A DNA stretch of 64,000 bases from Micromonospora gifhornensis (GTDB lineage Bacteria > Actinomycetota > Actinomycetes > Mycobacteriales > Micromonosporaceae). Made by a program: the position numbers and the translations under genes. The notes beneath the pieces were generated by a model. It worked only from the letters and a program-made list of their open reading frames with translations, did no database searches and had not been told where the DNA came from. Where the stretch lies: NCBI RefSeq assembly GCF_016863515.1, contig NZ_BOPA01000006.1, positions 54,232 to 118,231 of the forward strand. Reading direction: 5' to 3'. This document shows positions 47,062 to 57,350 of the stretch, one piece after another. Position 1 is the stretch's first letter. Every line of letters begins with the position of its first letter.

Positions 47062-47067
47062 TAGGGT
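47062..47067 (+). promoter_or_regulatory. -10 element of leaderless DUF885 transcript
   Basis: TAGGGT, exactly six bases before the ATG at 47,074. Confidence 0.6.
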
Positions 47068-47073
47068 CGGGGG

Positions 47074-48693
47074 ATGGAGCGGTTCGAGGTGGTGGCGGAG
47101 CGGATCGTCGAGGCGCTGCTGGTCAGTCGGCCGGGGTTGGCCGGGGTGGCCGGGGATCATCGGTTCGATGATCGGTTGCCGGATCTGAGTGCTGACGCTG
47201 TCGCGGGGGACCGGGCGATGCTCGTCGACGCGGCGAGTGTGCTGTGTGAGACCGACGGAGATTCCCTCGATGTCGAGGAGCGGGTGGATCATGCGCTGCT
47301 GTCCACGCTCGTCGACCGGCAACTGTTCGAGCTGACCGAGATTCGCGAACACGAGTGGAATCCGCTCGTGCACAACCCCGGGCCACTGCTGAACGGGCTC
47401 CTCGTCCGGCCGTACGCGCCGGCCGAGCAACGGCTGACCGCGCTTGTCGGCCGGCTGACCGCCGTACCGGATGCCCTGGCCACCGCGCGCGCGACGCTGC
47501 GTGACATGCCCCGCGTGCACGCCGAGACGGCCGTCGGGCAGTTCACCGGCGCAGCCGCGCTGATCCGTGACGAGGTGCCGGCGCTGCTCGCTCAGGCACC
47601 GGCGTTGCTGGACCAGGTCGAGCCGGCGGCCACCGGCGCGATCGCCGCGCTGGAGGAGTTCGTCGCCTGGCTGCGCGTCGGTCTGGCCGCCGACGCGGGG
47701 CCCGGCCGCGATCCGCGACTGGGCCGCCGCCGGTGGGAGGCGCGGCTGTGGTACGCCCTCGACACCGAGCTGAGCGCCGCCGAGATCCAGCGCCGGGCCT
47801 GGGAGAACCTGGACCGGGTCGGCGAGGAGATCCGCGCGGCGGCGGTCGAACTGGTCGGCGGCCCGGCCGACGACGAGGCGGTACGCCGAGCCCTGGACCT
47901 GCTCGCCGCCGAACATCCGGACGATCACACAATCGTCGACCTGGCCTCGATCACCATGGACGAGGCGAGCGACTTCGTCCGCGCCCACGACCTGGTCACC
48001 GTGCCGGAGGACCCGTGCGTGATCCAGGTGATGCCGGAGTTCGCCAGGGGCGTGGCGGTGGCCTACTGCGACGCGCCCGGTGCGCTGGAGACGGCCGAGG
48101 TGCCCACGTTCTACTGCATCGCGCCCACCCCGGCGGACTGGCCGGCGCACCGGGTGGACTCGTTCTATCGCGAGTACAACGACCACATGATCCGCAATCT
48201 GACCGTGCACGAGGCGATGCCGGGGCACTTCCTGCAGCTCGCCCACGCCCGCCGCCACCTGGGCTCCACCCGGGTACGGGCGCTGACCCGTTCCGGCCCG
48301 TTCGTGGAGGGCTGGGCGGTCTACGCCGAGCAGGTGATGTCCGAGCACGGCTTCGGTGGTCTGCCGGTGCGTCTGCAGCAGCTCAAGATGCAGCTGCGGA
48401 TGACCCTCAACGCGCTGCTCGACCAGTTGGTGCACGCCGAGGAGCTGCCCGAGGCCGAGGCGATGGCGCTGCTTACCGGACGCGGCTTCCAGGAGGAGGG
48501 CGAGGCGGCGGGCAAGTGGCGACGTGCCCTGCTCACCTCCACTCAGCTGTCCACCTACTTCGTCGGCTACAGCGAGGTGGCGGAGATTGCCGCAGCCCGT
48601 CCGGCCGAGGTGTCGCTCCGCGACTGGCACGACGCGATGTTGGCCCACAACTGCCCACCGCCGCGCCACCTGCGCACCCTGTTGGGGTGCTGA
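47074..48693 (+). CDS. DUF885-family putative metallopeptidase
   Basis: 539 residues. The zinc-binding motif HEAMPGHF (His379, Glu380, His385) and the downstream third-ligand region FVEGWAVYAEQVM (Glu near 412) match DUF885 proteins, distant M32/thermolysin-like peptidases. The all-helical N-terminus (ERFEVVAERIVEALL ... HRFDDRLPDLS) is typical. No signal peptide, so cytosolic. The substrate is unknown. Leaderless start after hairpin element copy 2; it converges with only three bases on the lipoprotein gene. Confidence 0.88.
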   Translation: MERFEVVAERIVEALLVSRPGLAGVAGDHRFDDRLPDLSADAVAGDRAMLVDAASVLCETDGDSLDVEERVDHALLSTLVDRQLFELTEIREHEWNPLVHNPGPLLNGLLVRPYAPAEQRLTALVGRLTAVPDALATARATLRDMPRVHAETAVGQFTGAAALIRDEVPALLAQAPALLDQVEPAATGAIAALEEFVAWLRVGLAADAGPGRDPRLGRRRWEARLWYALDTELSAAEIQRRAWENLDRVGEEIRAAAVELVGGPADDEAVRRALDLLAAEHPDDHTIVDLASITMDEASDFVRAHDLVTVPEDPCVIQVMPEFARGVAVAYCDAPGALETAEVPTFYCIAPTPADWPAHRVDSFYREYNDHMIRNLTVHEAMPGHFLQLAHARRHLGSTRVRALTRSGPFVEGWAVYAEQVMSEHGFGGLPVRLQQLKMQLRMTLNALLDQLVHAEELPEAEAMALLTGRGFQEEGEAAGKWRRALLTSTQLSTYFVGYSEVAEIAAARPAEVSLRDWHDAMLAHNCPPPRHLRTLLGC

Positions 48694-48696
48694 GGC

Positions 48697-50878
<2,182 letters not shown>

Positions 50879-50908
50879 GCCGATGCGAGACCTCGGGGGA
50901 GGGGTGTG

Positions 50909-51547
50909 ATGCACCAGCGCCGCACGCCGGGTGGTCAGCGACCGGCCCGCCGGCCGGCTCGCCCTGGCACCGGCCGGGGCACGGTCCGCGACGGCGGGGT
51001 GCGCGCGCAGTCGCGTACCGCCGGTCGCGCGCCGTCGGCCGCTCGCGGTGCCGAGGGCGTACGCTCCGCCAAGCGGCCTGCCGCCAGGCGGGCGGCGGCC
51101 GGCGGGGTGACCCGGCTGGCCGCCCCCCGACCCCGAGGTCTCACCGGACGCGCCACCGTCCTCATCGCGGTGTTGATCGCGTTGGCGCTGGCCTACACCT
51201 ATCCGGTCCGGGTCTACCTGGATCAGCAGGCGGACATCGAACGGATGGAGGCCGCGCAGGCGGCCCAACGGGAGCTGATCGCCGAGCTGACCACCCAGGC
51301 CGAGAAGTGGCAGGACAAGGCGTACATCGAGACGAAGGCCCGGGAGCGGTTCTTCATGCACCGGCCCGGCGAGAAGATGGTGATCCTGCTGGAGGATCCG
51401 GCCGGGGCGGCCCGGGACGCGGGCGAGAGCGGGGAACCGACGGCACCTGTCGAACCGGACGCCTGGTACGAAACCCTCTGGTCGAGTGTGCGGGCCGCGG
51501 ACGCCGCGCGGACCGACGTCGAGACCGACGCGCAGCTGGACGAATGA
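50909..51547 (+). CDS. ftsB: FtsB/DivIC-type septum formation initiator
   Basis: 212 residues. A long, very basic, disordered N-terminal cytoplasmic region (about 1-78, Arg/Ala/Gly-rich), one transmembrane helix (about 80-98, ATVLIAVLIALALAYTYPV) and a coiled coil DQQADIERMEAAQAAQRELIAELTTQAEKWQDKAYIETKARERFFMHRPGE, the DivIC signature. It joins FtsL/FtsQ in the divisome. ATG at 50,909 follows GGGGAGGGG. The stop overlaps a mini-ORF that bridges to the DUF501 gene. Confidence 0.9.
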   Translation: MHQRRTPGGQRPARRPARPGTGRGTVRDGGVRAQSRTAGRAPSAARGAEGVRSAKRPAARRAAAGGVTRLAAPRPRGLTGRATVLIAVLIALALAYTYPVRVYLDQQADIERMEAAQAAQRELIAELTTQAEKWQDKAYIETKARERFFMHRPGEKMVILLEDPAGAARDAGESGEPTAPVEPDAWYETLWSSVRAADAARTDVETDAQLDE

Positions 51548-51573
51548 GCACCGAACGAGAGATGGCACCGTGA
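51544..51573 (+). CDS. 9-codon bridging mini-ORF
   Basis: MSTEREMAP then TGA. Its ATG overlaps the ftsB stop (ATGA, 51,544-51,547) and its TGA overlaps the DUF501 GTG (GTGA, 51,570-51,573), giving two successive re-initiation junctions. Same layout as at 3181 and 59,737. Confidence 0.4.
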   Translation: MSTEREMAP

Positions 51574-52127
51574 CTGTCGTACCACCGCCGGAGCCGGCGG
51601 CGGCTTCCGTACCCCCGCCCGAGCGTGAGCCGGCCACCGAGGCCGACCTGGCCGCGGTCGCCGCGCAGCTCGGCCGCCCGCCCCGGGGGACCCGCGCGGT
51701 GGCCCACCGCTGTCCCTGCGGCCTGCCCGACGTGGTGGAGACGACCCCCCGGCTGGCCGACGGCACCCCGTTTCCCACCCTGTACTACCTGACCTGCCCC
51801 CGGGCGACCGCCGCGTGCAGCCGGCTGGAGTCGGCCGGGCTGATGCGCGAGATGGCGGACCGGCTGGCCACCGACCCGGAACTGGCCGCCCGCTACCGCG
51901 CCGCGCACGAGGACTACCTGGCCCGCCGGGACGCCATCGCCGAGGTGCCGGAGATCGCCGGCATCTCGGCCGGCGGCATGCCGGGCCGGGTGAAGTGCCT
52001 GCACGTGCACCTCGGTCACGCGCTCGGCGCCGGGCCCGGAGTCAACCCGTTCGGTGACGAGACCCTCGACCTGGTCGAGCCCTGGTGGACGGCCGGGCGC
52101 TGCGTCGACGTGCCGGAGAGCGAGTGA
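51570..52127 (+). CDS. DUF501 family protein
   Basis: 185 residues. After a Pro/Glu-rich lead the conserved DUF501 core reads LGRPPRGTRAVAHRCPCGLPDVVETTPRLADGTPFPTLYYLTCPRATAACSRLESAG, with four Cys that could bind metal, and ends ICAGGM-like (SAGGMPGRVKCLHVHLGHALGAGPGVNPFGDETL). Universally placed between ftsB and ppx in actinobacteria; function unknown. GTG at 51,570 overlaps the mini-ORF stop, and its own stop overlaps argA (GTGA, 52,124-52,127). Confidence 0.9.
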   Translation: MTVVPPPEPAAASVPPPEREPATEADLAAVAAQLGRPPRGTRAVAHRCPCGLPDVVETTPRLADGTPFPTLYYLTCPRATAACSRLESAGLMREMADRLATDPELAARYRAAHEDYLARRDAIAEVPEIAGISAGGMPGRVKCLHVHLGHALGAGPGVNPFGDETLDLVEPWWTAGRCVDVPESE

Positions 52128-52657
52128 CCGCCGAGGCGACCCAGGCGGTGCCCGACGACATCGTGATCCGGCGGGCCCGCACCGCCGACGTACGGGCCAT
52201 CCGGCGGCTGGTGGACACCTACACCGACGATCGGCGGCTGCTCAGCAAGGCCACCGTGACCCTCTACGAGGACGTGCAGGAGTTCCGGGTGGCCACCCGG
52301 GTCAGCGACGGCCGGGTGGTGGGCTGCGGCGCGCTGCACGTCATGTGGGAGGACCTGGCCGAGATCCGTACCGTCGCCGTCGACCCGTCCTGCCGGGGAC
52401 GGCGGATCGGGCACCGGATCGTCGCCGAGCTGATCGACGCGGCCCGCGAGCTGGGCGTGGCCCGGATCTTCGTACTGACCTTCGAGACCAGCTTCTTCGC
52501 CTCGTTCGGCTTCACCGAGATCGACGGTGCGCCGGTGCCGCACGCGGTCTACGAGCAGCTGCTGCGCTCCTACGACGAGGGTGTCGCCGAGTTCCTCGAC
52601 CTGGAACGGGTCAAGCCGAACACCCTGGGCAACACCCGCATGCTGCTGCGGCTCTGA
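52124..52657 (+). CDS. argA: amino-acid N-acetyltransferase (short GNAT-type N-acetylglutamate synthase)
   Basis: 177 residues, single GNAT domain. IVIRRARTADVRAIRRLVDTYTDDRRLLSKATVTLYEDVQEFRVA is the start typical of short actinobacterial ArgA (Rv2747 type). The acetyl-CoA loop RTVAVDPSCRGRRIGHRIVAELI and IFVLTFETSFFASFGFTEID follow. It makes N-acetylglutamate for arginine synthesis. Unusually, it lies inside the division/phosphate block and is translationally coupled to DUF501 by GTGA, with no other arginine gene nearby. Confidence 0.85.
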   Translation: MTAEATQAVPDDIVIRRARTADVRAIRRLVDTYTDDRRLLSKATVTLYEDVQEFRVATRVSDGRVVGCGALHVMWEDLAEIRTVAVDPSCRGRRIGHRIVAELIDAARELGVARIFVLTFETSFFASFGFTEIDGAPVPHAVYEQLLRSYDEGVAEFLDLERVKPNTLGNTRMLLRL

Positions 52658-52744
52658 CCTCGGCGGGGCGGGACGCCCGCGAGCGCGGTCAGGTCGGGTC
52701 GTGGCCGGTACCGGCGAGCAGGCGTTCGCGGCTTGCCGGCGCTA

Positions 52745-52750
52745 TAGGGT
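52745..52750 (+). promoter_or_regulatory. -10 element of leaderless ppx transcript
   Basis: TAGGGT within GCTATAGGGTGA, seven bases before the GTG at 52,758. Confidence 0.45.
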
Positions 52751-52757
52751 GACCGAC

Positions 52758-53711
52758 GTGACGACGCGTGTGGCCGCCATCGACTGCGGAACCAATTCCA
52801 TCCGGTTGCTGGTCGCCGACCTACCCGACCCGTCGGCGGGCTCGACCGCGCCCCTGGTCGACCTGAGTCGGCGAATGGAAATCGTCCGGCTCGGGCAGGG
52901 GGTCGACGCGACCGGCCGGCTGGCGCCGGAGGCGATCGAGCGGACCCGGGTCGCGTTGACCGACTACGCCGCCGACATCGCGAAGCTGGGCGCCGAGCGG
53001 GTCCGGATGTGCGCCACCTCGGCCACCCGGGACGCGGAGAACGCGGCTGACTTCCGGGCCATGGTGGAGCAGACCCTCGGGGTACCGCCCGAAGTGGTCA
53101 GCGGCGACGAGGAGGCCCGGCTCTCCTTCACCGGCGCGGTGCGCGGGCTGCCCGCCGACGCGCAGTCGCCGTACCTGGTGGTGGACATCGGTGGCGGTTC
53201 GACGGAGTTCGTCGTCGGCAGCCGCGACGCGGGCGTGCACGCCGCGATCTCGATGGACATCGGCTGCGTCCGGATGACCGAGCGGCACCTGCACGGCGAC
53301 CCGCCCAGCCTCGACGAGGTCGCCGCCGCGCAGGCGGACATCGCGGTCGCGGTGGACCGGGCGCTGACCGCCGTGCCGGGACGCGAGGCGTCCACCCTGG
53401 TCGGGCTCGCCGGTTCGGTCACCACCGTGGTCGCGATCGCCCAGGAACTCACCGAGTACGACCCGACCCGCATCCACCACGCCCGCGTGTCGTACGACCG
53501 GGTGGCCGAGGTGACCGCGCGGCTGCTGACCCTGACCCGTGAGCAGCGGCTGGCCATCCCGGTGATGCACCCCGGTCGGGCCGACGTGATCGGTGCCGGG
53601 GCCCTCGTCCTCCGCGTGATCATGGAGCGGGCCGGCATGGATTCGGTGGTCGCCTCCGAGCACGACATCCTCGACGGCATCGCCTGGAGCCTGGCGGCGA
53701 CCTCGAGATAG
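52758..53711 (+). CDS. ppx: Ppx/GppA-family exopolyphosphatase
   Basis: 317 residues, the short actinobacterial form (Rv1026-like) made of the two N-terminal actin-like domains only. VAAIDCGTNSIRLLVADL (phosphate 1), VSGDEEARLSFTGAVRGL, LVVDIGGGSTEFVVG (phosphate 2) and VGLAGSVTTVVAIAQEL are present. It degrades polyphosphate and/or pppGpp. GTG at 52,758 fits a leaderless promoter; an in-frame GTG nine bases upstream is possible. Confidence 0.92.
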   Translation: MTTRVAAIDCGTNSIRLLVADLPDPSAGSTAPLVDLSRRMEIVRLGQGVDATGRLAPEAIERTRVALTDYAADIAKLGAERVRMCATSATRDAENAADFRAMVEQTLGVPPEVVSGDEEARLSFTGAVRGLPADAQSPYLVVDIGGGSTEFVVGSRDAGVHAAISMDIGCVRMTERHLHGDPPSLDEVAAAQADIAVAVDRALTAVPGREASTLVGLAGSVTTVVAIAQELTEYDPTRIHHARVSYDRVAEVTARLLTLTREQRLAIPVMHPGRADVIGAGALVLRVIMERAGMDSVVASEHDILDGIAWSLAATSR

Positions 53712-53734
53712 GTGCTTCCCCTGCGTGTGGCCGG

Positions 53735-53751
53735 TATCATTTCCATATGAT
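53735..53751 (+). promoter_or_regulatory. promoter/operator of the toxin-antitoxin pair
   Basis: TATCAT (53,735-53,740) lies exactly six bases before the ATG at 53,747. ATCAT-TTCCAT-ATGAT (53,736-53,751) is an inverted repeat covering both the -10 and the start codon, as expected for antitoxin autorepression. Confidence 0.55.
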
Positions 53752-53950
53752 CACCACGGTCAATCTCCCTGACGGACTGCACGAACGGCTCAAGCAGCTT
53801 GCCGAGCAGGAGCACCGGTCGATGAACGCCACCATCGTTGTGGCCGTCGAGGAGTACGTCTCGGCGCGCAATCATCGTGCCCGCGTGCGGGATCTTGCGC
53901 GGGAGGTTGCCGAGCGTGACGCCGAGCTGCTGCGGCGGTTGGCGGAGTGA
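53747..53950 (+). CDS. ribbon-helix-helix antitoxin
   Basis: 67 residues. MITTVNLPDGLHERLKQLAEQEHRSMNATIVVAVEEYV is a classic RHH (Arc/CopG-like) N-terminus: beta strand, two helices. The C-terminal helix RVRDLAREVAERDAELLRRLAE would wrap the toxin. The leaderless start overlaps a palindrome. The stop overlaps the toxin GTG by GTGA. It likely still functions as a DNA-binding protein even though the toxin gene is interrupted. Confidence 0.85.
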   Translation: MITTVNLPDGLHERLKQLAEQEHRSMNATIVVAVEEYVSARNHRARVRDLAREVAERDAELLRRLAE

Positions 53951-54324
53951 TCAACTAATTCGAGGTCGACGACCTCGTGGAGATCGCCTCGATCGTGTTG
54001 GGTGAGACGCCGCAGGTCCGTGATTTCGGTCTGCTCTCTTCGGCGGTGGTCCGCCCGGCCACCGTGGCGTTCGGCCAGGAGGCTTATCCCGACCTCTGGG
54101 CCAAGACCGCCGCGCTGCTGCACTCGGTCTGCATGAACCACGCGCTGATCGACGGGAACAAGCGTCTCGCCTGGGCGGCGGCGCGGGTGTTTCTGGCCCT
54201 CAACGAGGTGCCGATCCAGGATGTCGACGTTGATCAGGCCGAGGCTCTCGTGATGTCGGTGGCCAGCGGCACCCTGACCGAGGTTTCGGACATCGCCCGC
54301 GAGCTCCGCAAGCTCTATGTCTGA
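53947..54324 (+). pseudogene. doc: Fic/Doc-type toxin with nonsense codon at position 4
   Basis: The frame starts at the coupled GTG 53,947: codons GTG ATC AAC TAA (stop at 53,956-53,958) then FEVDDLVEIASIVLGETPQVRDFGLLSSAVVRPATVAFGQEAYPDL. Intact relatives read MI-D/N-Y-L/F-x-V-x-D-L here, so TAA replaces a Tyr codon. The rest is undamaged, including the Fic motif HALIDGNKRLAWAA. A GTG at 53,977 could restart translation, losing ten residues, but has no ribosome site. Doc proteins phosphorylate EF-Tu. Either recently inactivated or rescued by restart or readthrough. Confidence 0.75.
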
Positions 54325-54428
54325 GCCTTCGACAGAACCTCTGTCGCAGATGCCGGACGGTATTTCCTGGAATCTCGCCGGTTGACACGTCTTCCGCAGC
54401 GGCCAGCGCGGATGCGAACAGGAGGTGA

Positions 54429-54527
54429 ATGCCACTGTTTCGGCATCTTCCGGCGGGAGGTCACCGCGTGGCAGGCTACCGGCACGTAGGACCACTGGGC
54501 GACCAGCCAACGATGACTGACCGCTAG
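54429..54527 (+). CDS. possible 32-residue leader ORF before dienelactone hydrolase
   Basis: ATG at 54,429 directly follows AGGAGGTGA, a full-length anti-16S complement, although the spacing is short. The frame (begins MPLFRHLPAGGHRVAG) ends in TAG at 54,525-54,527, where the stop overlaps the AGGAGG of the next gene. A second in-frame GTG at 54,468 also has GGGAGG seven bases upstream. The position suggests a translated leader controlling the hydrolase; its function is not known. Confidence 0.35.
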   Translation: MPLFRHLPAGGHRVAGYRHVGPLGDQPTMTDR

Positions 54528-54539
54528 GAGGACGGGCCG

Positions 54540-55226
54540 ATGGGCGAAATGGTGACCTACCGTGGCGGTGGCGGTACGGGTGAGGGATACCTCGCGATAC
54601 CTGCCACCGGTACGGCAAGTCCCGCGGTGATCGTCATCCAGGACTGGTGGGGGCTCGCGCCGCACATCCGGTCGGTGGTGGACCGGTTCGCCGAGGCGGG
54701 CTTCGTCGCCCTCGCCCCGGACTTCCGGCACGGTGAACCGGCCGGCAAACCGAGCGAGCCGCAGCAGATGCTGAACGGGCCGCAGATGGACGAGGCGGCG
54801 CGGGAGATCGCCGCAGCCGCCGAGTACCTCGCCGGCCGACACGAGGTCACCGGCAAGATCGGCTGTGCCGGGTTCTGCGCCGGGGCCAGCCTGGCCCTGT
54901 GGGCCGGGAACTTCTCCGAGCGGATCGTCGCCACCACCGCGTTCTACCCCCGCCTGCCCTGGGAGGGCATGCGGTCGGAGTGGACGGAGTACGCCGGCAA
55001 GGACGCCCTGGTGCACTGCTCCGAGGCGGACGGCACCTCGGCCGACCCGGGAGTGCAGACCGTACGCCGGGCCATCGAGAACGCCGGTGGCACCTGCCAC
55101 CTGCACGACTACCCGGGCACCTCGCACGCCTTCTTCAACGAGGACCGGCCGGAGCACTTCGACCAGCGCGCCGCCACCAGCGCCTGGGCCCGCAGCCTCG
55201 AACTCTTCCGGGCGAAGCTTGGCTGA
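54540..55226 (+). CDS. dienelactone hydrolase-family alpha/beta hydrolase
   Basis: 228 residues. The nucleophile elbow [13 protein letters not shown] places Cys113 where DLH has its cysteine; [36 protein letters not shown] has the DLH core (Asp replaces the usual Glu before WWG); and the His of the triad is in [15 protein letters not shown]. It hydrolyses dienelactone-like or other small esters; cytosolic. ATG at 54,540 follows AGGAGGAC. It overlaps the UDG gene by 8 bases. Confidence 0.9.
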   Translation: MGEMVTYRGGGGTGEGYLAIPATGTASPAVIVIQDWWGLAPHIRSVVDRFAEAGFVALAPDFRHGEPAGKPSEPQQMLNGPQMDEAAREIAAAAEYLAGRHEVTGKIGCAGFCAGASLALWAGNFSERIVATTAFYPRLPWEGMRSEWTEYAGKDALVHCSEADGTSADPGVQTVRRAIENAGGTCHLHDYPGTSHAFFNEDRPEHFDQRAATSAWARSLELFRAKLG

Positions 55227-55959
55227 GCCACGTACCCCCGCCGAGGTGGTCGCCCGCGCCGCGCGGGCGACCGACCTGGCCGACCTCGACGCGGCGGTGA
55301 GCGACTGTTTCGCCTGCCCGAGGCTGGTCCAGTGGCGGGAGGAGGTGGCGCGTACCAAGCGGGCCGCCTTCCGCGACCAGGAGTACTGGGGTCGACCGGT
55401 GCCCGGCTTCGGCGACCCGGCGGCGCGGATCGGCATTCTCGGGCTGGCCCCGGCGGCGCACGGCGGCAACCGCACCGGGCGGATCTTCACCGGTGACCGT
55501 TCCGGCGACGTGCTCTTCGCCGCCCTGCACCGCGCCGGGCTGGCCAACCAGCCGACAAGCGTGGCCGCCGACGACGGGCTGACCCTGCGGCACACCCGGA
55601 TCTTCGCCGCCGTCCGCTGCGCCCCACCGGACAACAAGCCCACCCCCGCCGAGCGGGACACCTGCGCGCCCTGGCTGCATCGAGAGGTGGCGCTGATCCG
55701 ACCGACCCTGCGGGTGGTGGTCGCACTGGGCGCCTTCGCCTGGGCCGCGTGGTGGCCGGTGTCGCGGGACGTCTATGGCGTCGCCGCGCCCAGCCCGCGA
55801 CCGTCGTTCGGCCATGGGGCACACTGGTCCGGCACGGCCGTACCGGAACTGCTCGGCTGTTACCACGTCAGCCAGCAGAACACCTTCACGGGACGGCTGA
55901 CACCAGGGATGCTGGACGATGTGTTCACCGAGGCGAAACGGTTGGCCGAGGTGGACTGA
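55219..55959 (+). CDS. family 5 uracil-DNA glycosylase (UdgB-like, Fe-S)
   Basis: 246 residues. Motif 1 [22 protein letters not shown] and the following [24 protein letters not shown] and [16 protein letters not shown] identify family 5, which lacks the usual Asp/Asn in motif 1. Four Cys ([19 protein letters not shown]) can hold the [4Fe-4S] cluster. It excises uracil and deaminated purines from DNA. The TTG at 55,219 overlapping the hydrolase stop is the best start; a GTG near 55,246 would be the alternative. Confidence 0.88.
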   Translation: MAEPRTPAEVVARAARATDLADLDAAVSDCFACPRLVQWREEVARTKRAAFRDQEYWGRPVPGFGDPAARIGILGLAPAAHGGNRTGRIFTGDRSGDVLFAALHRAGLANQPTSVAADDGLTLRHTRIFAAVRCAPPDNKPTPAERDTCAPWLHREVALIRPTLRVVVALGAFAWAAWWPVSRDVYGVAAPSPRPSFGHGAHWSGTAVPELLGCYHVSQQNTFTGRLTPGMLDDVFTEAKRLAEVD

Positions 55960-55977
55960 GGCTGCGGGGTGGTGGCG

Positions 55978-56766
55978 ATGACGGACAGGACCCCTGACCT
56001 GCCCGACGTACGCCCCGGTGGCCCGGAGGCAGGCCGGATGGACCTCGTACGCAGGTGGTGGTCGGTCGCACTGGTGGCCGGGTTGCTCGCTGCCGTGGCG
56101 TTGGCCGCCACCCATTCCTCCATCGGAGCCAGCCGGATCCCGCCCGCCGTGCAGGACGCTCCCTTCGTGCTGGAATACCCGACCGGCGACCCCAGACCCT
56201 CCATCCCGGCCGAGCCGCGGCAAGCCGCCGAGCAGGCCAGCACCGCCCTGCCCGCCTGGCTCGGCACGGTGGCCGTGGTGCTGCTCGGGATGGCGCTGCT
56301 GGCCGCCCTCAGCTATCTGGGGTGGAGTGTGGCGCGGTCGGTGGCCCGGCGGGTCACCCGGCGGCTGCCGGTCGGCATCAACCGGCGCAACGCCGAAGGC
56401 ACCGCCCGGGAGGTCGTCGCCGCGGTCGACGCCGGTCTGGTCGAACTGGACGATCGCGCCACCGACCCCCGGACCGCGGTGATCGCCTGCTGGGTACGCC
56501 TCGAAGAGGCCGCCGCCGCGGCCGGGGTGCCCCGGCTGGCCGGGGACACCCCGACCGACCTGGTCACCCGGCTGCTACGCGGCGACCCCTCCGCCGGTGT
56601 GCCGGCCATCGTCAGCGCCGATGTGCTCGCCGAGTTCGCGAACGTCTACCGGGAGGCCCGCTACGCCACCCGGCCGGTCGACGAACACACCCGCGACCAG
56701 GCGCGGGCCGCCCTGCGTCGGTTGCGCGGTGAACTCGCCGCCACCGTCGAGCAGGTGCCGACATGA
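55978..56766 (+). CDS. DUF4129 membrane protein of the MoxR/DUF58 locus
   Basis: 262 residues. Two transmembrane segments (about 23-42 and 93-115) flank a short outside loop. The C-terminal cytoplasmic DUF4129 domain reads DPRTAVIACWVRLEEAAAAAGVPRLAGDTPTDLVTRLL ... LAEFANVYREARYATRPVDEHTRDQARAALRRLR. DUF4129 proteins accompany MoxR/DUF58 genes and, in some bacteria, transglutaminase-like genes. The stop overlaps the next start (ATGA, 56,763-56,766). Confidence 0.85.
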   Translation: MTDRTPDLPDVRPGGPEAGRMDLVRRWWSVALVAGLLAAVALAATHSSIGASRIPPAVQDAPFVLEYPTGDPRPSIPAEPRQAAEQASTALPAWLGTVAVVLLGMALLAALSYLGWSVARSVARRVTRRLPVGINRRNAEGTAREVVAAVDAGLVELDDRATDPRTAVIACWVRLEEAAAAAGVPRLAGDTPTDLVTRLLRGDPSAGVPAIVSADVLAEFANVYREARYATRPVDEHTRDQARAALRRLRGELAATVEQVPT

Positions 56767-57350
56767 GCAGCACCAGCATCGACGACCTGCTCAGCTTCTC
56801 CGAGGAGGACCGGTCGGTCCAGCCCGAGCAGCGCCCAGCCGGGCGGGTACGGTCCGTCGCCACCTTCCTCGGTGTCGCGGCCGCCAGCACGGTGGTGCTC
56901 GTCGCCGGGCTCCGCGCCGTCGGCCTGCGGGTGTCGTTGCTGGTGCTGGTGGCTGCGGTGGTCACCCTGCTGCTGGTGCGTCGCATCGTCGTCCTGCTCG
57001 CCCCGCCGCCGAAGCCCCCACGGTCCACCTCGGGTTCCGGTGGCGAGGAGGACGGCATGTACAACTGGGACGCCCGGGACGCGTTGCGTGCCGCGATCAA
57101 CGGTTGGGAAATGCCGCTGGAGTGGACGAAGTCCCGTCCGGAGCGGTTCACCACGCTGGTCCTGCCTCGGCTGGCGGAACTGGCCGACGAGCGGCTCCGC
57201 CTCAAGCACGGCGTGACCCGTGAGTCGGACCCGACCCGGGCCCGTGCCCTGCTCGGTGACCGCCTGTGGATGTTCCTGGAAACCCCGCCTCGTCGTACCC
57301 CCTCACCGCGCGACCTCGCGGTGATCGTCGCCGAACTGGAGAAGATCTGA
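56763..57350 (+). CDS. membrane protein of the MoxR/DUF58 locus, unknown family
   Basis: 195 residues. A polar N-terminus of 30 residues, two close transmembrane helices (about 31-52 and 55-77), then a soluble helical domain GMYNWDARDALRAAINGWEMPLEWTKSRPERFTTLVLPRLAELADERLRLKHGVTRESDPTRARALLGDRLWMFL. This occupies the position typical of a small DUF-type membrane gene between DUF4129 and moxR in actinomycetes. Start and stop overlap its neighbours, so it is co-translated. Likely a complex partner. Confidence 0.8.
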   Translation: MSSTSIDDLLSFSEEDRSVQPEQRPAGRVRSVATFLGVAAASTVVLVAGLRAVGLRVSLLVLVAAVVTLLLVRRIVVLLAPPPKPPRSTSGSGGEEDGMYNWDARDALRAAINGWEMPLEWTKSRPERFTTLVLPRLAELADERLRLKHGVTRESDPTRARALLGDRLWMFLETPPRRTPSPRDLAVIVAELEKI

